A stretch of DNA of 45,162 nt, taken from assembly GCA_019894975.1 (NCBI GenBank), contig JAGXNO010000032.1:1-45162 (forward strand), read 5' to 3'. Shown here in pieces: positions 33,191-42,479 of the stretch. Position 1 is the first letter of the stretch, and each line of letters starts with the position of its first letter. The position numbers and the translations under genes are program-made. The stretch comes from Promethearchaeota archaeon (lineage in GTDB: Archaea; Asgardarchaeota; Lokiarchaeia; Sigyniarchaeales; SOKP01). The notes beneath the pieces are model-generated. The model was not told the DNA's origin, ran no database searches, and worked only from the letters and a program-made list of their open reading frames with translations.

Positions 33191-34432
33191 TTAATAAACC
33201 GATTCAATTCTACTTTTTTCCTTTGTTACGAAACTTAATAAAACATTAATTTCTTCAATTTGTTTGTTTAATATTGAAATCTTCTGTTCAATCATGTCAG
33301 AATTAGATAATCCCTTCTTTTCTAACTCTTTTCTAATTATTACGTAAGACCTTATCTGGTTGATTGTTTGTTGCATTTTCTTTAGTTTTATTTCAAAATT
33401 CCTTTTATAAATTTTAAGTTTTTCAAAGACAAGTTCAATTTGATCTAGAATCTTAAAACATTCATCAATGTTCTCTTCCTTTTTTAAAATTTGTATATTT
33501 TCTATAACATCTTTTAAAATTGATAATATAATTTCGCGATTTTGCATTTCTACGGGTTTCTTTATAACAATTTGTTCTGGAATTATCTTGTCAAGAATAT
33601 TTTTCGCATATTTTATTTCTATTTTTTTGTTTAGCATCCCCAAAGAATTAGGTTCAGATTTACTGGCGATTGTCTTATTTGAGATCTCAAACTCATCTAA
33701 GTCTGTTATCAATTCTAACTCATCTATTTCAAGTTGAGTTATTAAAGGCGAAAATTTTACTTGTAATTGTCGGTTACCATAAAACTCATCATTTTGTCTT
33801 AGTATCTGAGTATAAGTTTGGACAAAATCCTGTCCAATAGGTGCGAAAAGTACACCTCCATCCCTATCCAGTTGTTTTAGCAAAGGAAATATTTTTGTTT
33901 GTTCAATGGCACCAGTTACTAATATTTTTTGCCACGGGCTTAAATCGGGCATCCCGTTTAGAGGATTTTTCACAATAATGTTAATGTTATTATCCAAATT
34001 TAATTTCTTAAGGTTTTCGGCTGTTAGTTTAGCAATTTCAGAGTTAGCTTCAAGAATAACAATTTTACCTTTCGGTGCTAACTGATGTGCTAAAGCAGAT
34101 ATATAACCTGATTTAGCACCTAGAATAAGAAGATCGTCATTTGCTTTTAGTGCTAATCCTTGAAGCATAATTGTGATCATATGAGGTGCAGAAATCGTAC
34201 GGTAACTTTGGGGATTATGTTCATCATAATAAAAGAGATTTGGTTTATCTTCATAAAGCTGTACCATGTTTTTCAACTTACCAGGAATAAATTTCTCAAG
34301 TGGAATTTCCATAAAAGCTTTTATTAACCGTTTATCTTTCAGGATTTCATTTACAACTAACGTATCCAATAAGCGTTTTTTCTTATTCTTTAACGTTTCC
34401 TTAAATGATTCGTCTCTGTTCAAATTTATCAA
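33191..34432 (-). CDS. Protein-L-isoaspartate methyltransferase-like protein with C-terminal coiled coil
   Basis: The N-terminal 230 residues resemble PCMT: RTISAPHMITIML (79-90), SAM-binding LLILGAKSGYISALAHQL (101-118), an acidic IVILEAN (124-130) and a later DGGVLFAPIGQ. The rest (about 280-413) is a Lys/Glu-rich helical coiled coil absent from ordinary PCMT of about 215 residues. GAKSG replaces the usual GTGSG. A role in repairing damaged aspartyl residues is possible, but the coiled coil suggests a specialised target. No ATG is present at the start: a TTG at 34432 opens the frame, and a second TTG at 34423 fits an AGG eight bases upstream better. It is convergent with the dehydrogenase gene. 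Confidence 0.75.
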   Translation of the reverse strand: MINLNRDESFKETLKNKKKRLLDTLVVNEILKDKRLIKAFMEIPLEKFIPGKLKNMVQLYEDKPNLFYYDEHNPQSYRTISAPHMITIMLQGLALKANDDLLILGAKSGYISALAHQLAPKGKIVILEANSEIAKLTAENLKKLNLDNNINIIVKNPLNGMPDLSPWQKILVTGAIEQTKIFPLLKQLDRDGGVLFAPIGQDFVQTYTQILRQNDEFYGNRQLQVKFSPLITQLEIDELELITDLDEFEISNKTIASKSEPNSLGMLNKKIEIKYAKNILDKIIPEQIVIKKPVEMQNREIILSILKDVIENIQILKKEENIDECFKILDQIELVFEKLKIYKRNFEIKLKKMQQTINQIRSYVIIRKELEKKGLSNSDMIEQKISILNKQIEEINVLLSFVTKEKSRIESVY

Positions 34433-34653
34433 CCTATGATCTTAAAAGAATAATATAAAAGTAAATTATTATATTTTGCCATAATATTTTTTAACACTTT
34501 AGTTCAATTCTAACTTAGTATGGATACGAATATATGTTTTTCTTGGATATCGAACCTCTAAAATTGGCTAAAATTACAGTTGTACTAATTTTCATAAATG
34601 TATGCTGTTTTTTGATTTTCAATTTAATTTTACAAGAAAATTTTATTTTATTC

Positions 34654-35334
34654 TTAATCCAAATTAATCGAAAGTTTTTTTTTTTTATTTCTTAAGGCAA
34701 TCTCCATTGAAAAATCTTTTGCACAGAATGTGTTTATAGAACAAACGTCACATTTAGGATGATTAGGTAAACAAATTTGTTGTCCAAATCTAACTAATAC
34801 TCTATTGAGACGAATCCATTCAATTTTTGGAATAATTTTTTTAAGTTCTTCCTCCGTTTGGTTAGGGCGAGTTGTCTTTATCCAACCTAACCTGTTCGGT
34901 ATACGATGCACATGTGTATCTACCGGAATTGCGGGGATCTTAAAGGCGTAGACTAAAACACAATTAGCCGTTTTAGTACCTACACCAGGTAAATTTATTA
35001 AATCCTCAAAATCTTTGGGAACTTGACTATTATATTCTTCAAGTATGATTCTCGATACTTCTCTTACACGGGCGGCTTTAACTTTGTAAAATCCAGATAC
35101 TCTAATAAGATCTTCAATTACCTCTATTTCTTCTTCAGCTATCAACTTCGGTGTATAATGGTTTTTAAACAGTCTTTCAGTTGCCAGCTTTGTATTTGAA
35201 TCTCTAGTTCTTGCTGATAATATAGTAGAGATTAAAATTTTGAAAGGGTCTTGTTTATTATCAGCTAATTCATCTAAATGTGCTGATCCCTCCAAAATAT
35301 CCTCTATTTCGTCTAAAATCTCTCTATAATTCAT
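34654..35334 (-). CDS. nth: Endonuclease III (Nth) DNA glycosylase/AP lyase
   Basis: About 226 residues from the ATG at 35334. The helix-hairpin-helix is DLINLPGVGTKTANCVL, with the catalytic lysine in GVGTKTA, and DTHVHRIPNRLGW holds the catalytic aspartate. The Fe-S cluster ligands are CLPNHPKCDVCSINTFC (C-x6-C-x2-C-x5-C). It excises oxidised pyrimidines and cleaves the abasic site in base-excision repair. It starts one base after the stop of the Trm11-like gene, so the two are cotranscribed. A TTG at 35358 would lengthen it by eight residues inside the neighbouring gene. Confidence 0.93.
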   Translation of the reverse strand: MNYREILDEIEDILEGSAHLDELADNKQDPFKILISTILSARTRDSNTKLATERLFKNHYTPKLIAEEEIEVIEDLIRVSGFYKVKAARVREVSRIILEEYNSQVPKDFEDLINLPGVGTKTANCVLVYAFKIPAIPVDTHVHRIPNRLGWIKTTRPNQTEEELKKIIPKIEWIRLNRVLVRFGQQICLPNHPKCDVCSINTFCAKDFSMEIALRNKKKKLSINLD

Positions 35335-35335
35335 A

Positions 35336-36745
35336 TTAACTCTTTTTTTCAAAAACAAAAATCTTTCTTTTTATGACTTGTCCTTTTTTGGCATCTATTA
35401 AGGCTTTATGAGGATTCTTAAGAAAATGAAGTTTTGGATTTGATTTATTGAAAAATCTATTCGAGTCGATTACCGGTACTTGACTAAAACCATTTTCCAT
35501 TGCGATTTTTTCAATATTTAATTGAATATCACTTCCATCCATAGTGCTAATAATTGGGGCAATAAAACAGATTCTTCCCGTATCCTTCAGTAATTTGTAG
35601 GATTCTCTAAAGAATCGATTATATAAGGGTTCCAATTTTGTATATATAATTTCTTTAGCTTGTAGATAGTAAGGTTTTTCTAGAAAAAAGGGACCTAATT
35701 CTGGTTCAGTGCAAATCCCATCAAAAAAATTCTTCTCAAAACGGGTTGAAATTTCTTCTACATTTGCAATAAATATTCTTTCGTTTACAAATAGAGGAAC
35801 ATCTTCTTCTAATTCTTCTAATAACCAATTAAAATTTCGTTTGGAATTTTTAACCTTTATTTCATCAATATCTGACCCATAGATTTGGAAATCTTGTACA
35901 AGGGCAAATAACATAATTGTACCATTTCCCAAAAATGGATCAAGGATTTTCATATGTTCTCTATTTTCAAATAGATTTAAGAAATTCAACATTATTAATG
36001 CTAATTTGGGGGGGATACTGCTTTTAAATTCTTTATACGGGCGTTCTTCATCAATTTTTTTTTTGAAATTCGGATTATCTACAGTAAAGGTTCTGGCAAC
36101 GTAAACTCCTTCTTCTGTGAATCCAAAAATGATTTCTGCTCGGTTTTCAGTGAGAAGGTCATATTTAATAACAACATGTGGAAAAATTGGATTTAGATTG
36201 CCTGATTTTAGATTTTTTTCTGGATATTTATAGTATAAAGCTTTTGTAGCTCCTTTTTCTTTTAAAATTTCCATCAAAGATTTATTAAGGAAAGGTAAAA
36301 AATGCTTCACTAAAACTTTAGGATAGTATTCATCATCATAAAGATTTGGGTAAATTGATATACAGTAAAACATACTTTCATATATTTTAGGGAAAATCTG
36401 TTCTTTCCCGATAAGAAGTTTATCAATTATATTTATTATCTCTTTTCGGGTTCTTTCTACTTCTTTGTATTTTTCAATATTAAAAGGAAAAGCGTTAAGA
36501 ATAGTTTGAATATCAATAAAATTAAAAATTTTTCCAATTTTTTGACATCCTCCCAAAGTAAATTGTATTTCCATTAAATCATTGATATAATATTGCTTTT
36601 TATGTAATTCTTCAAATTCAACTACAGCGATATTTGCTGAATAATCAATGATTTTCCCCTTATGTTGAGAATACTTGAGATAATTGTCGAGTTCTGCGAG
36701 TGCTAGTTGCCAATTAGACCCTAATACAAAGATGAATCTGTCCAT
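35336..36745 (-). CDS. Trm11/TrmG10-like RNA methyltransferase
   Basis: A 469-residue protein. The N-terminal third begins with FIFVLGSNWQLALAELDNYL, as in Trm11/Trm-G10 enzymes that bind tRNA. The methyltransferase domain has motif I LDPFLGNGTIMLFAL, an acidic IYGSDID and, at motif IV, GICTEPELGPFF, where tRNA guanine-N2 methyltransferases usually have DPPY or NPPY. The following FFLEKPYYLQA and GRICFIAPIIS complete the fold. A change from PP to EP-L is known in some relatives, so it need not be inactive, but the target base is uncertain. It is the middle gene of a minus-strand row with the GIFT protein upstream and nth downstream. Confidence 0.8.
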   Translation of the reverse strand: MDRFIFVLGSNWQLALAELDNYLKYSQHKGKIIDYSANIAVVEFEELHKKQYYINDLMEIQFTLGGCQKIGKIFNFIDIQTILNAFPFNIEKYKEVERTRKEIINIIDKLLIGKEQIFPKIYESMFYCISIYPNLYDDEYYPKVLVKHFLPFLNKSLMEILKEKGATKALYYKYPEKNLKSGNLNPIFPHVVIKYDLLTENRAEIIFGFTEEGVYVARTFTVDNPNFKKKIDEERPYKEFKSSIPPKLALIMLNFLNLFENREHMKILDPFLGNGTIMLFALVQDFQIYGSDIDEIKVKNSKRNFNWLLEELEEDVPLFVNERIFIANVEEISTRFEKNFFDGICTEPELGPFFLEKPYYLQAKEIIYTKLEPLYNRFFRESYKLLKDTGRICFIAPIISTMDGSDIQLNIEKIAMENGFSQVPVIDSNRFFNKSNPKLHFLKNPHKALIDAKKGQVIKRKIFVFEKKS

Positions 36746-36795
36746 AAGGATTCAATTACTATTTATCTTATTAGTAAGAATGAGGACTCATTAAT

Positions 36796-38049
36796 TTACT
36801 TTTCTTGTTTCTTTTCTAACCATTCTTTAAATGCGACTGTTGCGTTCCCATGCCATACTGCTTTTTTGGGAAACACTTTCTCGAATTCTATTATATCTTC
36901 ATTTGTGTAGCTTAAAGAAGATGTTGCATCTATTAATTCTTCTTCTTTATCTAAATCTATTGACATCTCAAAATGTTCTCCCGAGACTTCTTCTAAAGCG
37001 GTGATGATATCTACAAGATCTTCTTTTTTTCTTTCTATAATAGGGATCTTCTCAAGAATTTTTTCCTCACTTATTTCTTTATCAGCATCGACTCTTGCTT
37101 TTTCATAGGCTTTTCCTTTCTCCAATTTTTCTTTTCTTATTTTCTTAATTTCTTCTATAATTTCTAAGTAATTATCTTTAAAATATTTCAAGCTGACATT
37201 GATTAGATCTGAAATACCCTCCCATTTCTCCTCTTTAATTATTTTTTCTACCCAATAGAATAAATCCAGATTCAATTCAATTGTTACTGGTTTTCCCTCA
37301 GATTCTAAAGTTCCTGTTAACCAACTCAAAATATTAGCAATTAGAATATTATTATCTAAAGCATTAAATCCATATTCTCTCGCGAGAGAAGAAAAAATAC
37401 TAATATTCCCAAATCCTACAACTTTTCCCGCATAATATTCAATCGCTACTAGTAGAGGAACTTTTGGGCTATCTTCCTCTATCCAGTCTTCTCCGTTATA
37501 TAATTTATGCCAACTGTTCAATCCAGAAATAAGGATTCCATCAACTTTTACATTTTTCTCATCCTCAAGAAACTCTAAAACCTGAGTGGTGCATGAGCTT
37601 GAAAAGACGATTTTTTGTAGCTGTTCTGTTATCACATGAGGTTTAAAATTTGTGATAAGTGGTCTTTTTTGAAGATGAACGAAATTAACTGAATCATTAA
37701 TTTCATCCGGTATAAATTCAAAACCGAAAGTTCGCGTTAGATCATTTAAGTTTGTATTATTTCCATAATCTCCCCCACTAGAACTTGTTATTAAAAGATT
37801 TCCTCCACCTTTTACATATTTTGTAAGGTTTTCTATTTCGGTGGGTTCCAAGTTTGTATTTTTTGGTGTTGATAGAATAATAGTTCTATATTTTCTTAAT
37901 TCAGGAATAGAATTAAACCCTGATTCAATTTTTCCAATCTTATAACCAGATGTAAATAAAAATTGCGTGAAGTCAGCAAAACTAGATGATTCTAATGTTA
38001 AAATATTTCCATGGCTATAATCAAGACCAATTATTACTTCTCTTGTCAA
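36796..38049 (-). CDS. GIFT-domain (IFT52-like) protein with ribbon-helix-helix-like segment
   Basis: A 417-residue protein. The first 245 residues resemble the GIFT domain of IFT52 and the bacterial GldG/DUF4350 relatives: YRTIILSTPKNTNLEPTEIE, then LTKYVKGGGNLLITSSSGGD, NLNDLTRTFGFEF, and GKVVGFGNISIFSS near the end, where IFT52 has the corresponding glycine-rich strand. Residues 255-290 (VTIELNLDLFYWVEKIIKEE) resemble a ribbon-helix-helix DNA-binding segment, followed by a charged coiled coil (295-360). The tail has KKAVWHGNATVAFKEWL. The TTG start is supported by AAGGA ten bases upstream. It is the first of three genes with the Trm11-like and nth genes. The GIFT reading is by eye; sugar- or ligand-binding relatives are also possible. 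Confidence 0.7.
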   Translation of the reverse strand: MTREVIIGLDYSHGNILTLESSSFADFTQFLFTSGYKIGKIESGFNSIPELRKYRTIILSTPKNTNLEPTEIENLTKYVKGGGNLLITSSSGGDYGNNTNLNDLTRTFGFEFIPDEINDSVNFVHLQKRPLITNFKPHVITEQLQKIVFSSSCTTQVLEFLEDEKNVKVDGILISGLNSWHKLYNGEDWIEEDSPKVPLLVAIEYYAGKVVGFGNISIFSSLAREYGFNALDNNILIANILSWLTGTLESEGKPVTIELNLDLFYWVEKIIKEEKWEGISDLINVSLKYFKDNYLEIIEEIKKIRKEKLEKGKAYEKARVDADKEISEEKILEKIPIIERKKEDLVDIITALEEVSGEHFEMSIDLDKEEELIDATSSLSYTNEDIIEFEKVFPKKAVWHGNATVAFKEWLEKKQEK

Positions 38050-38148
38050 TTTAATTCATTTCCTTTACTATTGAATTCTGTAAAAAGAAAAAATCTCTTC
38101 ATCTATCCCTTATAAGATATATTTCTTCTATTCCATAAATAAAATTAT

Positions 38149-39087
38149 CTAATTTTTTAGTACAAATATATCTAGAACCACATGATATAAATTTGGACCA
38201 TAGCTTTTAACTAGTCGAAATGACTTTAACTCACATGTATAATGTTGATCCTTTGCTACTGCATTGAAATCGTCAAATAGAGATATATGGTTTTCTTTTT
38301 CGACCACTCCTTCAAAATGGAATACACTACCCTCTTCTTTGGTTAATGTTAAAGCTTCTTTTATATAATTTAAAGGTGCAGGGAATACACCCATAATTAC
38401 ACGGTCTGCCCTTATGCCAGAGTCACTTAATTTCAAAACCTCTTCTTTGCAGTCACCATTTATGGCTACTATTTTTTCCTCTAAATGATTGATTTTAATG
38501 TTTCCAACCAAAGCATTGAAGGAATTTGGGTTAAGCTCTATACTATAAATCTTATCAACACTAGAATGCTTTCCAATAGGTAATGAAAAATAACCAATAC
38601 CCGCAAACATGTCTACAATAATCTCACCCTCCTTTACAAAAGTTGCTAGTGTTTTCCTTTCCTTTAGATTTCCTTTACTAAACATGATTTTAGTTATGTC
38701 AAATCGATAAGTTATTCCATGTTCTTTATGGTCAACAATAGGATCGTCTACTCCCGCTAAAAACTCTATATTTTCTGGTTCTCTAAACTCACCTGTAATC
38801 TTACCCCTATTTATATAAACAGATTTTATACTTGGAAGTAATTCCATATATGCTTTACCAATTATTTCTTTTTTATTTAACAATTCAGGTTTTAACTTAA
38901 GAATAATCACATCCCCTAAAGTTTGAAAACCACGTGGAAGAATAGATAATTCTGAAACTGTTAATAAATTGGCTAACTTATCAGCTATTTTTTTTTTAAA
39001 TTTCATAAGTTTTGGGTATTTTAGTGAAATATTTATTTGTCTATTATTTTGAATAACTACATTTAATTTTTTTCTCCTTCTTATCAC
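38149..39087 (-). CDS. taw2: Taw2/TYW2-type tRNA wybutosine-synthesis aminocarboxypropyltransferase (Trm5 relative)
   Basis: A Trm5/TYW2-family enzyme of up to 312 residues. The SAM core is IVDMFAGIGYFSLPIG followed by IYSIELNPNSF. The active-site strand VIMGVFPAPLNYIKEAL, the HFEGVVE strand and the end motif VKSYGPNLYHVVLD match the TYW2/Taw2 branch, which adds the 3-amino-3-carboxypropyl group of SAM to the wyosine base at position 37 of tRNA-Phe. Trm5 (guanine-37 N1-methyl) would show an NLPx motif here instead. The start is unsettled: the open frame begins at a GTG (39087), and an ATG at 39006 would give a 285-residue protein, nearer the usual size. Confidence 0.82.
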   Translation of the reverse strand: MIRRRKKLNVVIQNNRQINISLKYPKLMKFKKKIADKLANLLTVSELSILPRGFQTLGDVIILKLKPELLNKKEIIGKAYMELLPSIKSVYINRGKITGEFREPENIEFLAGVDDPIVDHKEHGITYRFDITKIMFSKGNLKERKTLATFVKEGEIIVDMFAGIGYFSLPIGKHSSVDKIYSIELNPNSFNALVGNIKINHLEEKIVAINGDCKEEVLKLSDSGIRADRVIMGVFPAPLNYIKEALTLTKEEGSVFHFEGVVEKENHISLFDDFNAVAKDQHYTCELKSFRLVKSYGPNLYHVVLDIFVLKN

Positions 39088-39259
39088 CTTACATTAATAA
39101 AAAGTCTTTTAATGCTGAAATTGTCTGTTATAATGATACAATCTAATAGTAAATCAAGTTAAATTATTATAGTATAATAAATCAATCATAATATACTAAC
39201 AATATTTTTATCTTAATTCAATAATATTGAAATAAGATTCATTTAAGAAGTGAATAAAA

Positions 39260-41144
39260 ATGCCGAGTTTAGATGATTTTATAGTTGACGAAAATAAAGT
39301 TTGGTTCACTGAAGGCTATTGGCCAGAAGGCGTCCCAAAACAATTAAAAGATGTTGATGGAGTAAAAATCACTCCAATGTGGGAAGGCTATCTCCATTCA
39401 GCGGAATATTATGGGACGTTGGATAATGATATCTGTGTGTTTGTCTATAAGTCATACATGGAACGAGTGAAACTGAAAACTCTTTTTGAATATGCTAAAA
39501 GGTTTGGAACTTATCTTTCCGATAATTTAGGAGTAAAACAAGGGGATGTTGTTGCGATTGATGTACCTAATTCCATCAACTTTGTCGTTGCTTATATGGG
39601 TTGCCAATATATTGGTGCGATCGCACAGGGCATTAACATGACATATAAATCAATGGAACTTTTACATTCTTTAAAAATGACAGATGCAAAGGTTTTTGTT
39701 ATGATGGATATGCTCTATATCGCAGGTCCCAAAGATGTATTACCTCAAACAAACGTAAAACATGTAATTCCTACAAATTTTGTAGATTTCTTAACTGCAG
39801 ATCAAGAGACTATTGAAGGATTAGGAATTCCAAGCGGTAAAGATAGTATCCCTGACGAGACCGAACATTACAAAGTACATTGGATGAAAGATATTATCAA
39901 AAATACAGAACCTAAAGAAATAAAAGTTGAGATTGATCCTTGGACGACTCCTGCTGTGTATCTAATGACTGGTGGTACTACCGGATTACCTAAAGTAGCA
40001 ATGCTTAGTCATGCGAATTTGGTTGCTAACATCTATATGGTTAAAGAGTGGGTAAACTAAAACTCTATACGATTTTAGTCTCAAAAATCTTAAACCAGGG
40101 ATGATTACCATTGGAAGTATCCCATTTTTCCACAGCTTTGGGATGACTTGCGTCATGAATGGTGCTTTAAGTTTAGGTATGCAGATGATTCTTTTTCCAA
40201 GACCTCCTACTGATGATTTATTATGTGAAACAATAAATAAGTTGGACGCTCCTCAGGGAATCATGTATACTGGGGTAGAAATGCTATTCAAAAGGCTGAC
40301 AGAATTTGTAGATAGCGTGGGTGTAGAAAAGTTTAAGGAGAAATATGATTTCTGGAAAAAACTCAAATATTGTACATCCGGGGCAGGACCCTTACATGAT
40401 TATGTGAGAGTTCCGTTTGAAGAAATCTTTTGTCCAATAAGGGTTGGTTATGGTTTGACAGAAACCTCTCCTATTCATAGTGTAGCACCTTTCTGGGGAC
40501 CAACTAAAACGGGAAAGTTAGGACTACCGATGCCAGGTGCAGACTGGGCTATATTCGATTCGGAGAATTTTGAAGCAGGACCTATTTGTGACGGAACTAA
40601 GGAAAAAGGTGGTTTTGGACCCGATAACATTGGTGAGATTTGCATTGCTGGTCCACATGTAATGATGGGTTACTTAGGAACTCAGAAAGAACAAGAAGAT
40701 AACTTGAAAATGTGGAATGGACAAAGGTGGCTATTAACAGGTGATATAGGATTTATGGATGAACAGGGGTGGGTTGAGATAATGGATAGGAAGAAGTCTT
40801 TAATAAAGGTTTCTGGTCATTCAGTCTTCCCAAAAGAAGTAGAGGAGTTGCTTGGTCATCATGAAATGATTGATGAAGTTGCCGTAGCTGGTCTCCCAGA
40901 TGAGATGACAGGAGAAGCTGTAAAAGCATGGATAACTCTCAAGAAGGGCTTTAAAGCGGGAAAGGATATTGAAAGTGAAACATTAAAAGAATGGGCAAGA
41001 GAGAACATGGCTAAATGGAAAAGCCCAAAGTATATTGAATTTGTCCGAAAGCTACCCGTCAGCATGACTGGAAAGGTTCAGAGAAGAGAACTTCAAGAAA
41101 AAGATATGGCTAAACTAGACGAAGGAAAAGAGATTAAAGGTTAG
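39260..41144 (+). pseudogene. Acyl-CoA synthetase (AMP-binding), interrupted by a frameshift
   Basis: The first part (39260-40060) ends at a TAA in frame; the second (from about 40056, with its first ATG at 40101) continues the same protein in the +1 frame. Translating across the break gives EWV, then TKTLYDFSLKNLKPGMITIG, so skipping one A of GTAAAC near 40055 restores one enzyme of about 627 residues. Motifs are the P-loop LMTGGTTGLPKVAML, GYGLTETSP, TGDIGFMDEQGWVEIMDRKK and a C-terminal lysine in LPVSMTGKVQRREL. It activates a fatty or aromatic acid to its CoA thioester. The rest of the frame is intact, so an error in the sequence, or a very recent or programmed frameshift, is likelier than decay. 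Confidence 0.85.
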
Positions 41145-41187
41145 TCAGTTTTAATTTTCTATTTTTTATATTATTTTTTTTATATTT

Positions 41188-41550
41188 TTAACTGTTAATA
41201 ATAGCAGCATTTATTAATTCACTTAATTCTACACTTTTCTTTTTACCATGGCTCTTGTCATCTGCCATTGTAAGTGAAAATATATAACCATCTCTAGTTT
41301 CAATTATTACAGTGTAGATTTTTCTTTGCTTAAAACTATAAGCTTTTTTAACTTTAGTTAGGGGGATTTGGTAATCTTTATGGAAATCATCAACGGAGGT
41401 TCCTATTTCTGTCAATGAGATTTTTGACTTTTTAACAAGGGAGATCTCTTGATCAGTTAACAGAATCTTTCCATATTGCATATTTAATTGCCAATCTTTT
41501 CCCACTTCTCCTTCACAGAAATATCCTTCTGAAACATAGAGTATATTCAT
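41188..41550 (-). CDS. Small PH/GRAM-like domain protein
   Basis: About 120 residues from the ATG at 41550 (a GTG at 41559 is possible). The chain reads as one beta-rich unit: ILLTDQEISLVKKSKISL, YQIPLTKVKKAYSFKQRK, YTVIIETRDGYIFSLTM and a final helix KKSVELSELINAAI. This order, strands followed by a C-terminal helix, fits PH-like or GRAM-like domains. No signal peptide or membrane segment is present. It is divergent from the LURP-one-like gene. Binding of a lipid head group or a peptide is likely by fold but unproven. Confidence 0.6.
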   Translation of the reverse strand: MNILYVSEGYFCEGEVGKDWQLNMQYGKILLTDQEISLVKKSKISLTEIGTSVDDFHKDYQIPLTKVKKAYSFKQRKIYTVIIETRDGYIFSLTMADDKSHGKKKSVELSELINAAIINS

Positions 41551-41737
41551 AATTCTCACATTATTATTGTTAAATTGTTATATGATTATATTCGATATTT
41601 TATTTTTAGTCTATCTAATTGTCGTTCTACTAAAATTTTTAAGGGCAAAACTAGTTAGTTACCTTAAAGACCATGAAATAAAAGGTTTAAGTAATATAAT
41701 AGGATTTTTAAAAAAAAAAAATGAAGGTTTGATAAAA

Positions 41738-42268
41738 ATGTCGTTACAAAAAACTAGAGATTTTATGCTTCAAGAAAAAATGATTTCTCTCAAGGATAAA
41801 GGCAAAATAATGAATCTGGATAAAGAAGTAATTGGAACATTTGCAGGGAAGTTAATAAAAATTGGTAACACTTACAGAATAAGGGATCTTGACGAAACTC
41901 CTGTACTAACAGTTCATGAAAAAGTGATATCAATGCGATCCAGTTATACTTTCTATGAAGGTGGTGAACAAGATGATGATAAGTATATTGGTAAATTAAA
42001 AAGGAAAATTGTTTCAGTAAAACCTAGTTATTGGTTTGAAGATCCAAAAGAGAATAAAGTCTTTACAATGAAGGGAAACATTTTTACCTTGAAATTCAAA
42101 ATTCTAAAAGATAATAAGGTAGTTGCGGAAATACATAAAAAACTCTTTAAAAGCCTAATCAAGGGAACTTATGGAATAAAAATGTCACCTGATTTAGATG
42201 ATGATTCTGCTATGTTAGTTTTAGGAATTGTCTTAATGCTCCATCATGAAAAAGAAGAGAATAGATAG
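41738..42268 (+). CDS. LURP-one-related / Tubby-C-like domain protein
   Basis: From the ATG at 41738 (GAAGG about 10 bases upstream) it has 176 residues. The sequence reads KDKGKIMNLDKEVIGTFAGKLIKIGNTYRIRDL, with repeated short beta segments such as VLTVHEKVISMRSSYTFYEG and IGKLKRKIVSVKPSYWFED. A hydrophobic C-terminal helix (AMLVLGIVLMLHH) closes the barrel in this family. Relatives include the LURP-one proteins, Tubby and phospholipid scramblases. An upstream extension of the frame to 41567 holds a hydrophobic stretch; using it would leave only 16 bp to the divergent gene and no room for promoters, so I take 41738. Confidence 0.65.
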   Translation: MSLQKTRDFMLQEKMISLKDKGKIMNLDKEVIGTFAGKLIKIGNTYRIRDLDETPVLTVHEKVISMRSSYTFYEGGEQDDDKYIGKLKRKIVSVKPSYWFEDPKENKVFTMKGNIFTLKFKILKDNKVVAEIHKKLFKSLIKGTYGIKMSPDLDDDSAMLVLGIVLMLHHEKEENR

Positions 42269-42272
42269 TATA

Positions 42273-42291
42273 TTTTTTTTATTTTTTTTTT
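42273..42291 (+). terminator. T-tract terminator after the LURP-one-like gene
   Basis: Eight and ten Ts separated by a single A, starting within 5 bp of the stop codon. Confidence 0.55.
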
Positions 42292-42348
42292 AATTTGTGT
42301 TTCTTCAGTATTTAGCATAATTCCATATCTTTTCCAAACAATTTACTG

Positions 42349-42370
42349 GTCGATCCCAGAATTGGGAGAC
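42349..42370. promoter_or_regulatory. Small hairpin upstream of the nitronate-monooxygenase-like gene
   Basis: GTC, a two-base bulge and TCCCA pair with TGGGA and GAC around a GAAT loop. It lies 110 bp before the ATG at 42480, in a 211-bp intergenic region otherwise featureless apart from the upstream T tract. Regulatory function is speculative. Confidence 0.25.
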
Positions 42371-42479
42371 AAATCTTATGTAGACAGAAATACTAAAAGG
42401 AATAGCAAAGATTATAAATAACAAAATTTAAACCGTAATTAAAAAAAATTATATTACAAAATAAATAGAAAGTGATTAT

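Noticed and set aside
34433..34653. Intergenic stretch between the PCMT-like and nth genes
   Set aside because: Scanned for short genes and RNA folds; only AT-rich sequence with T runs was seen.
39260..41144. Two separate genes for the acyl-CoA synthetase halves
   Set aside because: The upstream half ends in the middle of a conserved region and the downstream half has no ribosome site, so a single frameshifted gene explains them better.
41567..41737. N-terminal hydrophobic extension of the LURP-one-like gene
   Set aside because: Starting at 41567 would leave only 16 bp to the divergent gene, and the region has a run of eleven As and no ribosome site; the ATG at 41738 fits better.
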